From the NCBI GenBank assembly GCA_021464245.1, contig JADCRB010000004.1, positions 62,001 through 126,000 of the forward strand: a DNA stretch of 64,000 nt, written 5' to 3'. Position numbers and translations under genes: made by a program. This document shows positions 10,558-22,170 of this stretch, one piece after another. Source of the stretch: Carallia brachiata. Its lineage: Eukaryota > Streptophyta > Magnoliopsida > Malpighiales > Rhizophoraceae. Under the pieces are notes generated by a model. That model was not told the DNA's origin and did no database searches. It worked only from the letters and a program-made list of their open reading frames with translations. How positions within the stretch are numbered: position 1 is the first letter of the stretch; each line of letters starts with the position of its first letter.

Positions 10558-10707
10558 ATTTATAGCAATGACACTTGCTGAGCTAGAATGATCGGTGACG
10601 GATGCACAAGTGAAATAATGGCTGTTGCAGTCCTCACACTCTTCAAACGTTAAAAGTACCTCCTCTTGTCCAGCTTTGGTGAGATTGAACCTGCTCCCAT
10701 CAAAGTC
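10558..10707 (-). CDS. Exon of an unrecognised minus-strand gene
   Basis: Exactly 150 nt, open in one frame (50 codons), with a CTTCAG acceptor before 10707 and a GTAAGC donor after 10558, so it is a phase 0-0 exon. The peptide begins D-F-D-G-S-R-F-N-L-T-K and contains C-E-D-C and a further Cys eleven residues later, which could bind metal. I do not recognise the family. Candidate partner exons are the remnant at 6833-7048 downstream and unknown sequence near 11300 upstream. The TR-GAG element would then be an intron insertion. The flanking splice signals make a real exon likely; whether the gene still works cannot be judged. Confidence 0.45.
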
Positions 10708-11786
10708 CTGAAGCATTTCCAACTTTAATTAATTTAGACTGAATTTGAATTTGATTCAATCTATTAATAAACAATACAATAATTTCCAAGAAAAAATAGA
10801 AACTGAGAGAGGGGGTAGGAAGTGTCAGCGATACAGCAATAAGAAAAAGGGAAAAAACTTATAAATTAAATTGCAGAATGAAGAGAAAAACAACAGAAAA
10901 GTAAATACACATGGCTCAATCGTGTGAATGCCAAGGAGGGGTTGTAATTGAGGATCCAAGTGGAACTAAAAATGAAAATTTAAAAAATAACGAAAAAGAA
11001 ACTCCAGTTTCTGGAAAAATTAGCCGACATGCTCAACCTTTAGCCACCGTTATAACATCGAAACAACAATATTCACATCATCTAACAAAACCAAATCCAT
11101 GTATTATATTAAAATTGAAAATTTTCAATGTTATTACCAAAGATGAAACCCTAGTCACTTTGGCAGCCCAAAAAACAGAGGAAAGAAAAGGAGAAAAATG
11201 AAAGAAAATTCTTCAAGCGTTACTAGATCCAATTCCAAAAAAAAAAGGAAAGAAAAGAAAATGATAGAAATTAAAAAAGGAAGAGGAGAAAATTCCTGTA
11301 CCTGGAAAAGAGAAGTGTTGTTTGAAACGATGAATCTAAATTTTACATGCGTTGCCAGCGCACGATTAGAGGATGGCAAATTTTTTTTTTCTTTCGAATG
11401 GCAATTTGAAGGGGCTAGGTATGAAGGATTCAACAATTTGGAATCAGAAAAAGAAATAAGGCAGTTTCGAGGGGTGTTTTTTCTTTTTCAATTTTTTTTA
11501 TAGATAACAAATAGTTTGATAGCCCAACAATTTTTTCTCCCCCTTTTAACCTCTACAACCAGTTGCCCATTCATTCAAAAATGAGTTTATTGTATTCACA
11601 ATTTATGTGAGTACAATTAACAAGCACCGTGTTTTGAACCTCACTCATATCTTTTAGGGGTTTTCCTTTAATGGCTAACCGGGAACCCAATTAATTGCAT
11701 TATTACCAATGACTTTGCAAAGAGTACTACACGTAAGGAACAATATGAGAGCAACAAAAGGACAACAAAATAATTAAAAAAATGTT
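10708..11786. other. No gene identified
   Basis: Two short plus-strand frames (10911-11201 and 11198-11503) are Lys/Glu/Asn-rich translations of A-rich DNA without motifs. A minus-strand CTTTTCCAG near 11310 could be an acceptor of the gene represented at 10558-10707, but no matching exon is clear. Confidence 0.3.
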
Positions 11787-11989
11787 TGTTGAAAATAATA
11801 AGAGAAAGAATGTATTTGTATTATTTACTCTTTTGATCAACCCGTTACACACAGAAGACGTACAAAGCAGGTTGTATATATGGGTTTGCACAACCCATGA
11901 GATAAAACAAAGAAACAACCCAGGTACCTAACGATAAGGAACATAAACAAGATTAACAAGAGTACAAAGCTAAAGCTAATCCGATAACA
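11787..11989 (-). repeat. 3' LTR of the minus-strand copia element
   Basis: On the minus strand it begins TGTTATCGGATTAG right after the polypurine tract and ends TTATTTTCAACA, about 203 bp. No second copy is present in the window. Confidence 0.65.
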
Positions 11990-12011
11990 TCCACCCGCAA
12001 GCCAATGGGCA

Positions 12012-13601
12012 CTACCGCAGATGCAGACATTGTCGAAGAAGAACAAAGTGGGCAGTGGCCAGTGGCTTGGTGAAGATATCGGCAATTTGATCATCACTTG
12101 AAATAAATCGAACATCCAATTGTCCACGTGCCACCTCATCACGAACAAAATGATAGTCTACCTCGATATACTGGGTACGGGCATGAAAAATGGGATTTGT
12201 GGTAACGTAAATAGCCCCAAAATTATCACACCATAGAATTGGTTTTGGAGGACTAAATCCAAGCTCATATAGAAGAGATCATAGCCAAATAACCTCTGCT
12301 GTGGCATTAGCTAGTGCCTCGTATTCTCCCTCGGTCGACGATCTAGCAATAGTTGGTTGCTTCCTGGAGCTCCATGACATTAATGATTCACCTAGAAAAA
12401 ATACCATGCCCTCTAGTGGAACGACGATCATCTGGATAGCCAACCCAATTGCTATCAGTGAAACAATGAAGAACCAAATCAAAATGCCGAGAGAAGATCA
12501 ATCCATAATCTGACGTGCCTTTCAAATACCATAGGAGCCGCTTAATAGCACTCCAGTGAACGTCCCTTGGTTCATGCATAAACTGAGATAATTTATTAAC
12601 ACAGAAAGATATATCAGGGCGCGTCATAGTTAAATACTGAAGGCAACCAACTATTCGACGATAAAAATTGCCATTTGAGAAAGGCAAACCATCAGTCTTA
12701 GATAACGGTGGTGTAGTGGCCATCGAAGATGAACAGGGCTTGGCATTCACCATGGCAGTCTTGTGAAGTAAATCCTAGACATATCGAGACTGAGATAAGA
12801 CAAGGCCAGATGGGTAGGAAGCGACTTCAATCCCAAGAAAATAATGTAAAGCTCCTATATCTTTGACCGGAAACTCCTTCTGCAAAGCTTGAACAAAAGC
12901 TGTTAGGAGTATAGAGGAAGACCTAGTTAAGACAAGATCATCAACATAACACAAAAGAAACATCTGTTCAAAACCGTGTTGAAAAATAAAAAGAGAAGTA
13001 TTAGCTTTAGATGCCATGAAACCATAAGATAGAAGAAAAGTGCTCGGTGATGAAACCAAGCCCTCGGAGCCTTCTTGAGATCGTATAAAGATTTTTGTAG
13101 TTTACAGACAAAGGAAGATCTAGAAGCATGAACAAACCCCAGAGGTTGAGCCATATAAATTTCCTCTGTGAGATTACCATGAAGGAATGCGTTTGATACA
13201 TCCAACTGACGCATAGGCCATCAATGTTGAGCGGCTAACGCTAGAACCAAACGGATGGTTGTGGCCTTGACGATAGGGCTGAATGTTTCTGTATAATCTA
13301 CACTAGACTGTTGAGTGAAGCCCTGTGCAACAAGACGGGCTTTATAGCGATCAACTTGCCCATCTACCTTTTGCTTTATTCGATAGATCCATTTGGAGCC
13401 CACAACATTTTTACTAGGTGGTCTAGGAACTAGAACCCATGTTTGATTAGCTTGGAGGGCCTGCATCTTGTTATTCATAGCATTAGTCCATTCAGAATAT
13501 TGGTGAGCTTGGTTGAAAGTTGATGGTTCGGTTTCAAGATAATTAATTGTGGACTTAGATATGTGGGCTAGATGAGCTTGACGATAGGCACGTAGAGTCA
13601 T
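12012..13601 (-). pseudogene. pol: Copia RT and RNase H, frameshifted
   Basis: In order on the minus strand: the RT entry (W-x-x-A-M near 13480, then V-V-G-S-K-W-I-Y-R-I-K, Y-K-A-R-L-V-A-Q-G-F), [11 protein letters not shown] (catalytic Asp), L-C-Y-V-D-D-L-V (the YVDD box near 12930), and the RT end (R-P-D-I-S-F). RNase H follows: [19 protein letters not shown], and the terminal A-D-I-F-T-K-P-L before a stop near 12012. The domains are recognisable across several frames with internal stops, so this is a dead copy. Confidence 0.85.
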
Positions 13602-13692
13602 TGGGTGAGTTCTAGTTAGGACAGATGGAGACTTGGGAGAGGATGGAGAAGGTTCTAGGTGATTGGGATAAGAGGTAAGGTCAACAACAAGA

Positions 13693-14936
13693 TTAGGCCA
13701 AGTGTATCAGACGTTGGGGCATAACGATTTGATAAGATGTTGGCCGTTGTAAGTGAGATGAAATTGGGTCATGCAAAATAAGAGATATAGACAAGGATAA
13801 GTCTCGGTCAGAATTATAAGGGGACATTGGAATTTTAGAAGAGGACGTTGTTTTAGAACGGGACAAGGATAAATCTCGGTGAGAATTAGAAGGGGACGTT
13901 GTTATTTTAGAAGAGGACAAGGAAGTAGTAGATATGGACGGTGATTTAGGAGATAATGATTGAGTGGCTAAAGGAGTTTGAAGAATATGAGATTGAGAAG
14001 GAGAAGAAGTTTGACCTGAATGTGGTCTTGGCGCAAAGGGCAACACGTGATGAAGTTGAAGACAAGGACTTGGTGAATTTGCTTGGTTAGTGACTGGCAG
14101 CACATTCGGAATAGCTACATATGGAAAATTAGTTTCATCAAAACGAGCATGTCTAACAATATATACTCGACCAGTATCAATATCTAAACAGGAGTACCCT
14201 TGGTGATTAGCTGAATTGCCTAAAAACACCATTTTTTACTTTGAAAGGATACCTTGTGTGAATTATACGGTTGAAGAAGAGGATAGATGGCACAACCAAA
14301 AATTTTTAGACTAGAATAAGGAGGATCCTTACGGAATAAAATACTATAGGGACTCCTTTTTTTAGTTGTGGTAGAAGGTAAATAATTAATAGGGTGACAC
14401 TAGTGGCAAAGGCATAAGACCAAAATCTAAAAGGAATACTGGCATGAGCAAGTACTGTAAGTCCAATATCAACTATATGTCGTATTTTTCGCTCTACTGT
14501 ACCATTTTGTTCATGGGTGTAAGGGCAATGCTATATGATGTTCAATGCCAATTTGTTTAAAGAAATTGTGAAGCTTTTGATATTCACCCCCAAACTCTGA
14601 TTGAAATGCTTTAATTTTCAGATTAAATTGACATTCAACATATGCCTGAAATTGAAGTAAAATATATAATACTTCACTCTTATTTTTAAGAAAATAAATC
14701 CATGAGTAACGGCTAAAATCATCAATAAACACAACAAAATAACGAAAGTCTAAAGAAGAAAGTGTTGGGGCTGGCCCCCAGACATCAGAGTGAACTAAAT
14801 CAAATGGACTTTCACTCTTATGAACAACAGTAGGTAAATGAGACCGAGATAGCTTTCCTAGCTGACACGCTTGACAGAAACTAGAACCTGAAGACTGAAG
14901 AGGCAAATAATTGTCCTTAATGACTTGAGAAACCAC
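13693..14936 (-). pseudogene. Copia integrase and linker, frameshifted
   Basis: The piece at 14936-14511 has C-Q-A-C-Q-L-G-K (end of the HHCC zinc finger), then L-V-H-S-D-V-W-G-P (first catalytic Asp) and F-V-V-F-I-D-D-F-S-R-Y-S-W. Downstream, near the second and third catalytic positions, the frame reads Q-S-E-F-G-G-E-Y where copia integrases have Q-x-D-x-G-x-E-F/Y, so the second catalytic Asp appears replaced by Glu. The piece at 14232-13693 starts M-V-F-L-G and carries the Ser/Pro-rich linker between integrase and RT. Confidence 0.75.
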
Positions 14937-15085
14937 TCAATTATGGGGATGTCCCAAATGTGCATGCCAATCATCAAAACTGACTGTTTTACCCAGCAAG
15001 GCGTACTTCAGCATTGGAGGAAGAACATAAAGACCATTTGCACTAGGACCGTGCAGGAGGACTTATTGTGTCTATTGATCCTTAA

Positions 15086-15465
15086 TTAAAAAATGAGATG
15101 GCCAAAATGCAAAATAACATGAATTGTCAGTGGCAAATTTTTGAACTGATAGTAAGGATTTAGTGATTTTAGGAACAAGCAATATATCATAAGTAAGAAT
15201 TGACCACGAGGAGTTGAATAAACTAAGCTATCAATATGAGAGATGGGCAAGCCTTGACCATTGCCAACACGAACATGATCTGTTCCAGTATTCTCACTGG
15301 TAGTGCTGAAATTAGAACCATCAGGAGTAATGTGATGCAAAGCTCCAGTATCAGCGATCCAAGGCAAGCTAGTGCCTCCATAAAATGGAGACATAGACGT
15401 AACTGAGGGAGAGGTAGCCGATTGATATTGTGGTTGGACTGACAATGTCCAAGCAACGTTGTCCT
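15086..15465 (-). pseudogene. Copia protease remnant
   Basis: The minus-strand frame contains W-I-A-D-T-G-A-L-H-H-I-T, the copia aspartic protease signature (D-T/S-G-A with H-H-I-T). The frame runs into non-homologous sequence after about 15200 and is cut near 15465 by the junction with the opposite-strand fragment. Confidence 0.7.
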
Positions 15466-16499
15466 GTCTCATCCTGCTGGTGCGATCCTTTCTCGATCTC
15501 GTTACATTCATGATCTTCTACACCGTGCTGATATGGCCTTTTCAAAGGCATGCATGACTCCTATGGGTACTAAGCCTCCTCTCTTGAAGGACACCAGTGC
15601 CCCTATTCAAAATGGAGAATTGTATTGTCGTATTGTGGGTGCATTACAATACTTAACAATGACTTGCCTGGATATTGCCTTTACTGTTATTTGCTTTTGT
15701 CAGTATATGCACAAGCCTTGTGATGATCAATGGAAGGCTGTCAAACGTCTTCTTCGATATCTCAAAGGTATTATAAATCGTGGCCTTCTTCTCTCTAAGC
15801 AGTCCTCTCTTTCTTTGCATCGCTGCAGCAACAGCGATTGGGGTAGTTGTCCTAATGATTGTCATTCCACCAATGGTTATACAATAAACCTTGGGTCTTC
15901 CCTTATTTCCTGGATAACTCGAAAACAACCAACTGTGGTCAAATCGTCAACTGAAAGTGAATATAAAGCTATTGACAATGCTACCTCGGAACTCTTGTGG
16001 TTATAATCACTGTTGCAAGAACTCAGTGTTCCTTTTTTAGCGCGACTTGTTTTGTCGTGTGACAGCATTGGAGCAATTTATCTTACTTCCAATTCAGTCT
16101 TCCATGCTCGGACTAAGCATATTAAAATCGATTTTCATTTTGTCCGTGAGCAAGTTTCTACTGGTAATTTGCAAGTGCGTTTTATTTCCCAACCAATCAG
16201 ATAGCAGATATTTTCACCAAGCCACTGTCCCCTCCATGCTTTGTCTTCTTGCGTGAGAAGCTTCGGCTAGTTCGATGTCCATCGGTTTGCAGGGGATGTC
16301 AATGGAATAGCACTAATCTTATCTCCACAGTTCAAAAGCAGTTGCTGTTTGATATGTATTATTAGATTATCGGGTTGTTAGGCTTGTTAGCTAGTTCTTT
16401 TCCTTTCCTCTTACGAGCCACTTATATGTCACCTTCGACTTCAAGTGTATTCTCAAGATACATGAATAGAAAATCTTCTTCTTCTCAATTGTTTTCACA
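15466..16499 (+). mobile_element. 3' part of a second copia element, plus strand
   Basis: Starts within RT (S-R-S-R-Y-I-H-D-L-L near 15495), continues through Y-L-T-M-T-x-L-D-I-A-F, Y-L-K-G, the RNase H block (S-W-I-T-R-K-Q-P-T, S-S-T-E-S-E-Y-K-A) to H-F-V-R-E-Q-V and then a broken tail. The main frame (15533-16006) ends at a stop and the rest needs frameshifts. An AGGGGA tract precedes the LTR at 16297. The element lacks everything 5' of mid-RT. Confidence 0.82.
16297..16499 (+). repeat. 3' LTR of the plus-strand copia fragment
   Basis: Begins TGTCAATGGAATAG after AGGGGA and ends TTGTTTTCACA. About 203 bp; its sequence is unlike the LTR at 11787-11989, so the two copia remnants belong to different families. 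Confidence 0.6.
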
Positions 16500-17324
16500 G
16501 TTATAAGGACACGTTATTCGATTCAAGGTCAGATAATTTCCCTTAAGATTGGTAAGCATGTTAAGAAAAAAAGTTGCATATATGTGAGGAGCAGCAGTCG
16601 AACCTCAAACGTGCATCTCACCCTCCCCTCTTTTTATTGTTGGACTTCTCTGTCTCCCTTTAGTTAAGGGTGAATAGACACGGCCAAAAATGCGAGAGTA
16701 AAAGAATGAGAAATATTTAAAACGATAAATTTGTACTAATTATTGTAGGAATCAGAATAAAAATTTTATTTTTATATTTTCTTATGTCTGCACATGTTCT
16801 AGAGCTCAAAAACTTATTAAAACATAATTGAACTATGGGATTCATATATCAAATCAACTATCAATTTATCACTCATTTTATTTGTGATTGTCGAGTGTTA
16901 TTTAAAATAATTTGTTTATTCAGGCTTTATTTTCCTCCCACAACCTTTTTTTTTTCTTAATTTATAATAGATTAATTTATAATGAAAAAAATTGACAATT
17001 GTAGTGTACGAATTTGTGGGAAAAGGTCTTGCCTTCGCAAGGAATTGCAGATAATGACTTTGTACCGGAAGTTCCCAGCAAGTAATTAATTTATGACTTT
17101 AAGTTTATGTTATGGGTGCCTGTTATGAGCAAATTAACAATCTCATTTTGCGTTAGTAGTAGAAATGAGATTTTAATCCCTGAATCTTCCTAATATATAC
17201 TATATAGTAGGATGTTGGGCTCTGTTGCACCCGAGCCTAACGGCACATAATCCCCCAGCACTTGTGTACTTAGCTCATATGTGCCACAAAAAAGAAAAAG
17301 AAAAAGAAAAAGAAAGGAAGAAAG
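16500..17324. other. Intergenic, no gene seen
   Basis: AT-rich. A microsatellite-like AAAGA run lies near 17285-17320. Confidence 0.4.
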
Positions 17325-17511
17325 AGCCTCTCGCAATTTGTTTTGCTAACTCCGATGTATATGTATTATTTTTTATCAAAAACTTTCTATTTTTCACAAT
17401 TATTCTTTAAGGAAAGTTTTGAAAAAAAAAGTTATATGCCTGATGAATGAGAGATTGCGTGAATAAGATGAACCAATGGTGGGATGAATATATGCTAGTA
17501 TTTAAAAAAAA

Positions 17512-18619
17512 GGAATAAAGGTCAATTTGGCCCACCACGTTTAATCTTATTTTAAATTTCACCCACTACGTTTTTTTTTGTTAAATTTGGTCCACAACGT
17601 TACGTCCGTTAGTCTAATTTGATCCTTCCGTCCATAACGCCGTTAACCCTACTAACGTGGCATGACGGAGTTTGACACGTCATCAATTTTTCCACGTCAG
17701 CATGCCACGTCAACATCTGTTGCTGACGTGGCATAGGTATAAAAGATAATTTGACCCATAAGGTTTCAACTTATTTTAAATTTCACCCATAACGTTTTTT
17801 TTTCGTTAAAATTGGTCCATAACGTTATATCTTTTAGTATAATTTGATCTTTTCGTACATAACGTCATTAACTTCGCTGATATAGTGTGACAGAATTTGA
17901 CACATTATTAATTTTTTTTCAAAGAGATGGCTCCGTACTGGCAATGCTAATAGTGGTTGGAGGTGGCGGCGATAGTTTGACGAGGAAATAGTGACAACAA
18001 CAGAAAAGAAAAAATTCAAAGATAAAAATAATAATGACTTTTGTTGCATTTTATAAATTTATTTTTTTTGCTAAAAAAAACAAAGGTATTCAAGTGGATA
18101 TATATTATGAATTTTAGTTTTTTATTTTATTTGAATTTGCAGAGTGTGATTTTCAGTATAAATGTTTGGTTTGGATTTTAAAATTTTACTGCAAACGTAA
18201 CATGTTGACATAAATGAAAATTATTGATGTGTCATACTCCGTCCATCATATTTGCTGAGTTAACGACGTTATGTACTAAAAAATCAAATTAGACTAAAAG
18301 ATGTAACGTTATGGACCAATTTTAATAAAAAAAAAACGTTATGGGTGAAATTTAAAATAAGCTGAAACCTTGTGGGTCAAATTAACTTTTATACCTATAC
18401 CACGTCAGCAACAGATGTTGACGTGGCATGCTGACGTGAAAAAATTGATGACGTGTCAAACTCCGTCATGCCACGTCAGCAGAGTTAACGGCGTTATGAA
18501 CGGAAGGACCAAATTAGACTAACGGACGTAACATTGTGGACCAAATTTAACCAAAAAAAACGTGGTGGGTGAAATTTAAAATAAGGTTAAACGTGATGGG
18601 CCAAATTGACCTTTATTCC
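17512..18619. mobile_element. MULE-like element with ~400-bp terminal inverted repeats
   Basis: The ends are GGAATAAAGGTCAATTTGG and its reverse complement. They are flanked by a perfect 9-bp target-site duplication, TAAAAAAAA (17503-17511 and 18620-18628), the size typical of Mutator-like elements. The inverted arms run to about 17915 on the left and 18218 on the right. Each arm contains two diverged copies of a ~190-bp block (starts near 17520 and 17745). The ~300-bp centre has no transposase-like frame, so the element is non-autonomous. The A-rich TSD is low in complexity, which slightly weakens that evidence. Confidence 0.85.
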
Positions 18620-18879
18620 TAAAAAAAATGATTGTTTGATTTAATTTGATTTTTAAATTTCAGAATAAACGTCATGTCAGTACGTTATGTTGTCAAATTT
18701 TTCACCTATTTGCATATTAACTATTTATTTTTTCAACGTCAATGTGCCCACTACCAAAGACTTTAAACAGTAAAGAAAAGTAAACGTTAACAATGGTCAT
18801 GCAAAGGCCCAACAGAGAATCCCCGTCCCATAATTGAGGCATCTAGGTTAAAAAGTCTTTTGAAAGCTCTCGTGGGATT

Positions 18880-19430
18880 TGCTTTTTTTTTTCCTTTTTT
18901 TTTTCTTTGTTTTTGGTGAAAGGGAAGATGAAACATTTAGTCTAAACGACTATAGAATGGGCCAAAACAACCCTACTAACATCTTCCAAGACCAGCTGAA
19001 GTGCACCCGGTGGAGGATCTTTTAGAAACTGAGCACCATAAGCCTGCTGTTGTGCCAACCGAGCCATAACATCAGCAACTAGATTATCTTCTCAATACAC
19101 ATGCTTAATATGAACTTCCCAGTTGCCATCCATTAAGGCACGACAAGAATTGATCAAATTAGCATGAGGGTGAGTAGACAAGGGCTTATTCTTTAAAGCA
19201 CTAATCACTGCCAAAAGTCAACCTCCAAAACTACTTTCCGAAAGGCCTGAATAGATCTCCATAATTCTGCAACAAAAGCTGAACAAATTCCAATTCGCTA
19301 AACAAAACCCCCCACCCAAGAGCCCATACAGTCTCTTAAAACACCCCCTGCAGATCCCTCTCCTGTGTTCCCATAACCTGCCCCGTCCGTATTGAGTTTG
19401 ATCCAACCCTGTTCTGGCGGCTTGCCGCTG
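18880..19430 (-). pseudogene. LINE RNase H fragment
   Basis: Minus-strand translation in several frames gives W-I-K-L-N-T-D-G-A (first RNase H Asp), A-F-V-A-E-L-W, V-V-L-E-V-D, N-K-P-L and a D-N-x-V-A-D-x-M-A motif. This is the RVT_3 type RNase H found at the 3' end of many plant LINEs. The plus strand is T-rich at 18887-18908, equal to a poly(A) tail on the minus strand, as expected for a 5'-truncated LINE insertion. Frameshifts show it is dead. Confidence 0.75.
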
Positions 19431-19510
19431 GATTTTCTAGTTCACTAACAAGATGCAAATCTTGTGGCCATTACTTACGTTGAATTCAACTATTATTAGG
19501 TCACAATCAA

Positions 19511-21184
19511 TGATAAATCAGAGTAAAGGGTCTAATTCCTATTTTCTAACTCTGAAAAATTCTGGATGTCTTTCGGTAATTCCTTCTTCCTCGTTAACAT
19601 TTTTTTTGGGGGGTTAATCTCCAAAAAAATCCACGATTTTTTAAGGGTTTTTTAAAATCTAATATGATCTTAAACTTTATATCATGAATTCTTTAGTTGG
19701 TTTTAAATCTATTATCTCAGTCATTCTGAACAAAATAACAAATTTTGTACCCAAATCTACGATTCCAACCTTAAATCTTCCAAAAAAATCAAAAACTTAT
19801 GGTTTTTAAATTGAAAATAGAGATTTAAAGTTGGAATTTTGAAAATGAAAATTAAATCTATTACTTTAAAATGACAACATGATAGATTTACAACTAATTA
19901 AAAAGTTCGTGATATATTTTAAAAAAATAAAATTTCACGATAGATTTGTAAAAAATCAAAAAGTTCATGGTTTTCTTTTTCAAATTAACTTTTTTTTTAA
20001 GAAAACCAATTTTTTAATAGGAAAAAACCTTTTCATTTCCCAAGAGTGACTTCAAAGTAATAACAAAAAAATATGAGTCATTGAATAAATGAATTTATGA
20101 AAAAAAGACAGATAAATAATTAGATGCTGCTAAATTAAACAGTGTTGCCAATTAATTGCATAGTCACTAGGCATGAGTCATATGATCTGCACCTAGTGTC
20201 TTTGTCTGATGCATACATGACTTTGAGTGTTCATTTCTTAGTAAACACTATGAATAAAATGTCGTTAGCTGTTCCAAAAAAAATAATAATAATTGCATGG
20301 TCAAGTATTCTTACTCTTTGCACTGAAGGCAGACGTTGGAATCAAACTACTTCAAAAAGGTATTCTATCGTTGTTGAATTTGCTAGTTTGGGTGCTAAAA
20401 CCAAATCAATCAAGCCCCGCGCCCCCCCCACCCCCCGCTGCCGCCACTCCCTAGTCGGGTATAAAAAGTGAGTTTCTTAACTACGATTTTTCTTTTTCAG
20501 CCACCGAAAATTGTAGTCTAATGATAAACAGGTTATTCATCTGTTAGGCCAAAAGCTTTGGTTTAATGTTCCATACAAGCCATTCAGTAAAGCTAAGCGT
20601 ACGTATGTTCTGATAAAATTTCCCTCTGTATTGAGTGCTACTTTCTCTAGCGAAACTGTAATATACTCCTTTTTCTTTTCCCTTTTTCATGGCAAAAAAA
20701 AAAAAATTTTTTTTTCAGCGCCGATAGGCCCACCATCAAAGAATTTCAACTTTAAATATATGTCACGCCTTACCATTGTCGGGACCAATAGAGAACCTCT
20801 TCCCATAAATATGACCTTAACAATATCGTCTTGGTCCGGGCGTTATTTAGGCCAAACATTAAGTCGTTTTGATTTGAAGACAAAATTTGACTAGAAATTT
20901 TCGAATATTACGATTTTGATATTCGCAAATTTGACCTAATTGAATTTGCAACTCAATGGAACAAATTATGTACAGTTTGCAATCTAAACTTGTACCTAAC
21001 TTTATAAACCAAAAATTTAAAAAAAATCCACTTATTTCGAAATCCTAGTTGATGTTGAATTAGGCTTAGCTCTGCAAAAACTCTACTTGAATAATGTTTG
21101 TTGAGTATAGATATATTATTGACATTGTGTTATGTCTCTCTCCTCTTTTTTGTCTCTCTCAAGTTAAGGATCAATAGAGTTAAA
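19511..21184. other. Intergenic; degenerate foldback and short low-information ORFs
   Basis: About 19600-19995 has weakly inverted ends (TTAATCTCCAAAAAAATCC on the left and the complement of a similar string on the right), perhaps an old MITE. The short frames at 20142-20471 and 20631-20894 lack motifs. Confidence 0.35.
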
Positions 21185-21987
21185 TGTAAACAAATAATTA
21201 AAAAATAATAATATTAATAATATGGTTGGCAGTCGCCAACCTTGAAGTCAAGATTGGCAGCTGCCAACCTAATTAAATGCCACCAACCAAATGGTTGGTG
21301 GCAGGCAGGTGGGGGAGGCTTATAAATTGGCCTCCCCAATTGAAAGAGCAGCAGCAGCGAAGCGCAGCGCAAAAAGACGAAAGAAAAAAAAAAGAGCGCA
21401 GAGGGCAGGCGAAAAAAAAAAAAGAGAGAGATAGTAAAAAAAAAAAAAATTGTGTACTCTGTGATATATTTTTAACTCTTTTAAGAAAGCTATCTCAGAT
21501 GCAAAGTAAAAAAAAATTACTATTTTCGTTTCTAAAGTTATTTTAGATTTATATTCTCCGATCATTTCAAATCTGGACCTGTGAGAATATAGATCTAAAA
21601 AATATCAAAATATTACAAATCCGGCTGGGATTAAGCCTCATACGGCCCTCAGCAAAATCCAGGCAACTCATCCGAGAACAAGTCCCTTCGACCCTCGGTG
21701 AAATTAAGCCAAATCAGCTCAGATGGTCTCTGCGGTCCTTAATCGTAGTCTAAACGTCCAAATCAGATCCAATTTCAGTCTACCCAGTTCAAGAAAAAGT
21801 TGTGGAATTTATTTCTGTCAAGATCAAGCTCGTGCAGCCCTTGACGGAGTCAAAAAAGGAACACTAATCGGAGGATCTACGGAGATCGACCCCACGTAAA
21901 TTTTCTTTTATTTTTACAATTTTTATTTGTAATTTATTTTTGTATTTTCGAGTTTAATTGTTTTAGACTCGAAATTTACGCTTTACA
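21185..21987 (+). repeat. 5' LTR of the Tat element
   Basis: Starts TGTAAACAAAT and ends ACGCTTTACA. It carries a series of inverted repeats in U3 (TTGGCAGCTGCCAA; CCACCAACC with GGTTGGTGG) followed by a TATA box (TATAAATT at 21321) between GGGGAGGC and GGCCTCCCC. The R/U5 part from about 21600 to 21987 is nearly identical to the right LTR. Confidence 0.85.
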
Positions 21988-21993
21988 AATTTT

Positions 21994-22011
21994 TGGCACG
22001 CTCGGTGGGAC
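21994..22011 (+). promoter_or_regulatory. Probable primer-binding site
   Basis: TGGCACGCTCGGTGGGAC starts six bases after the LTR end. It begins with TGG, as a site complementary to a tRNA CCA end must. I did not assign the tRNA species. Confidence 0.55.
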
Positions 22012-22170
22012 ATCTTCACCTCCCATCTCTTGTTCCTTAAAAAAAAAAAAAAAGGTAAAAGGGGAGCCAAAAAAAAAAAAAAGTAAAAAAAAAGTAAAAA
22101 GTAAAAAGTAAAAAAAAAGTAAAAAGTAAAAAAGTAAAAAAAAAAATTTTACAGGTGTTCAGCACATCAA

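Larger units (their letters stand above)
11787..15465 (-). mobile_element. Decayed Ty1/copia element, minus strand, 5' end missing
   Basis: Minus-strand protease, integrase, RT and RNase H motifs occur in copia order (PR-INT-RT-RH) from 15465 down to 12012, followed by a purine-rich GGGTGGA tract and a 3' LTR at 11989-11787. Stops and frameshifts break the pol frame into at least seven pieces, so this copy is inactive. Its 5' end stops near 15465, where a plus-strand copia fragment begins; gag and the 5' LTR are absent. Confidence 0.85.
17325..19510. repeat. Dispersed repeat R, copy 3, with two nested insertions
   Basis: Homologous to 2080-3590 and 3812-4720. It shows CTATTTTTCACAATTATTCTTT at about 17387, GAGAGATTGCGTGAATAAGATG at about 17449, TTTAAACAGTAAAGAAAAGTAA at about 18762, and GATTTTCTAGTTCACTA at about 19432. 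It is interrupted by the MULE-like element at 17512-18619 and by a LINE fragment at about 18880-19430. Confidence 0.65.
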
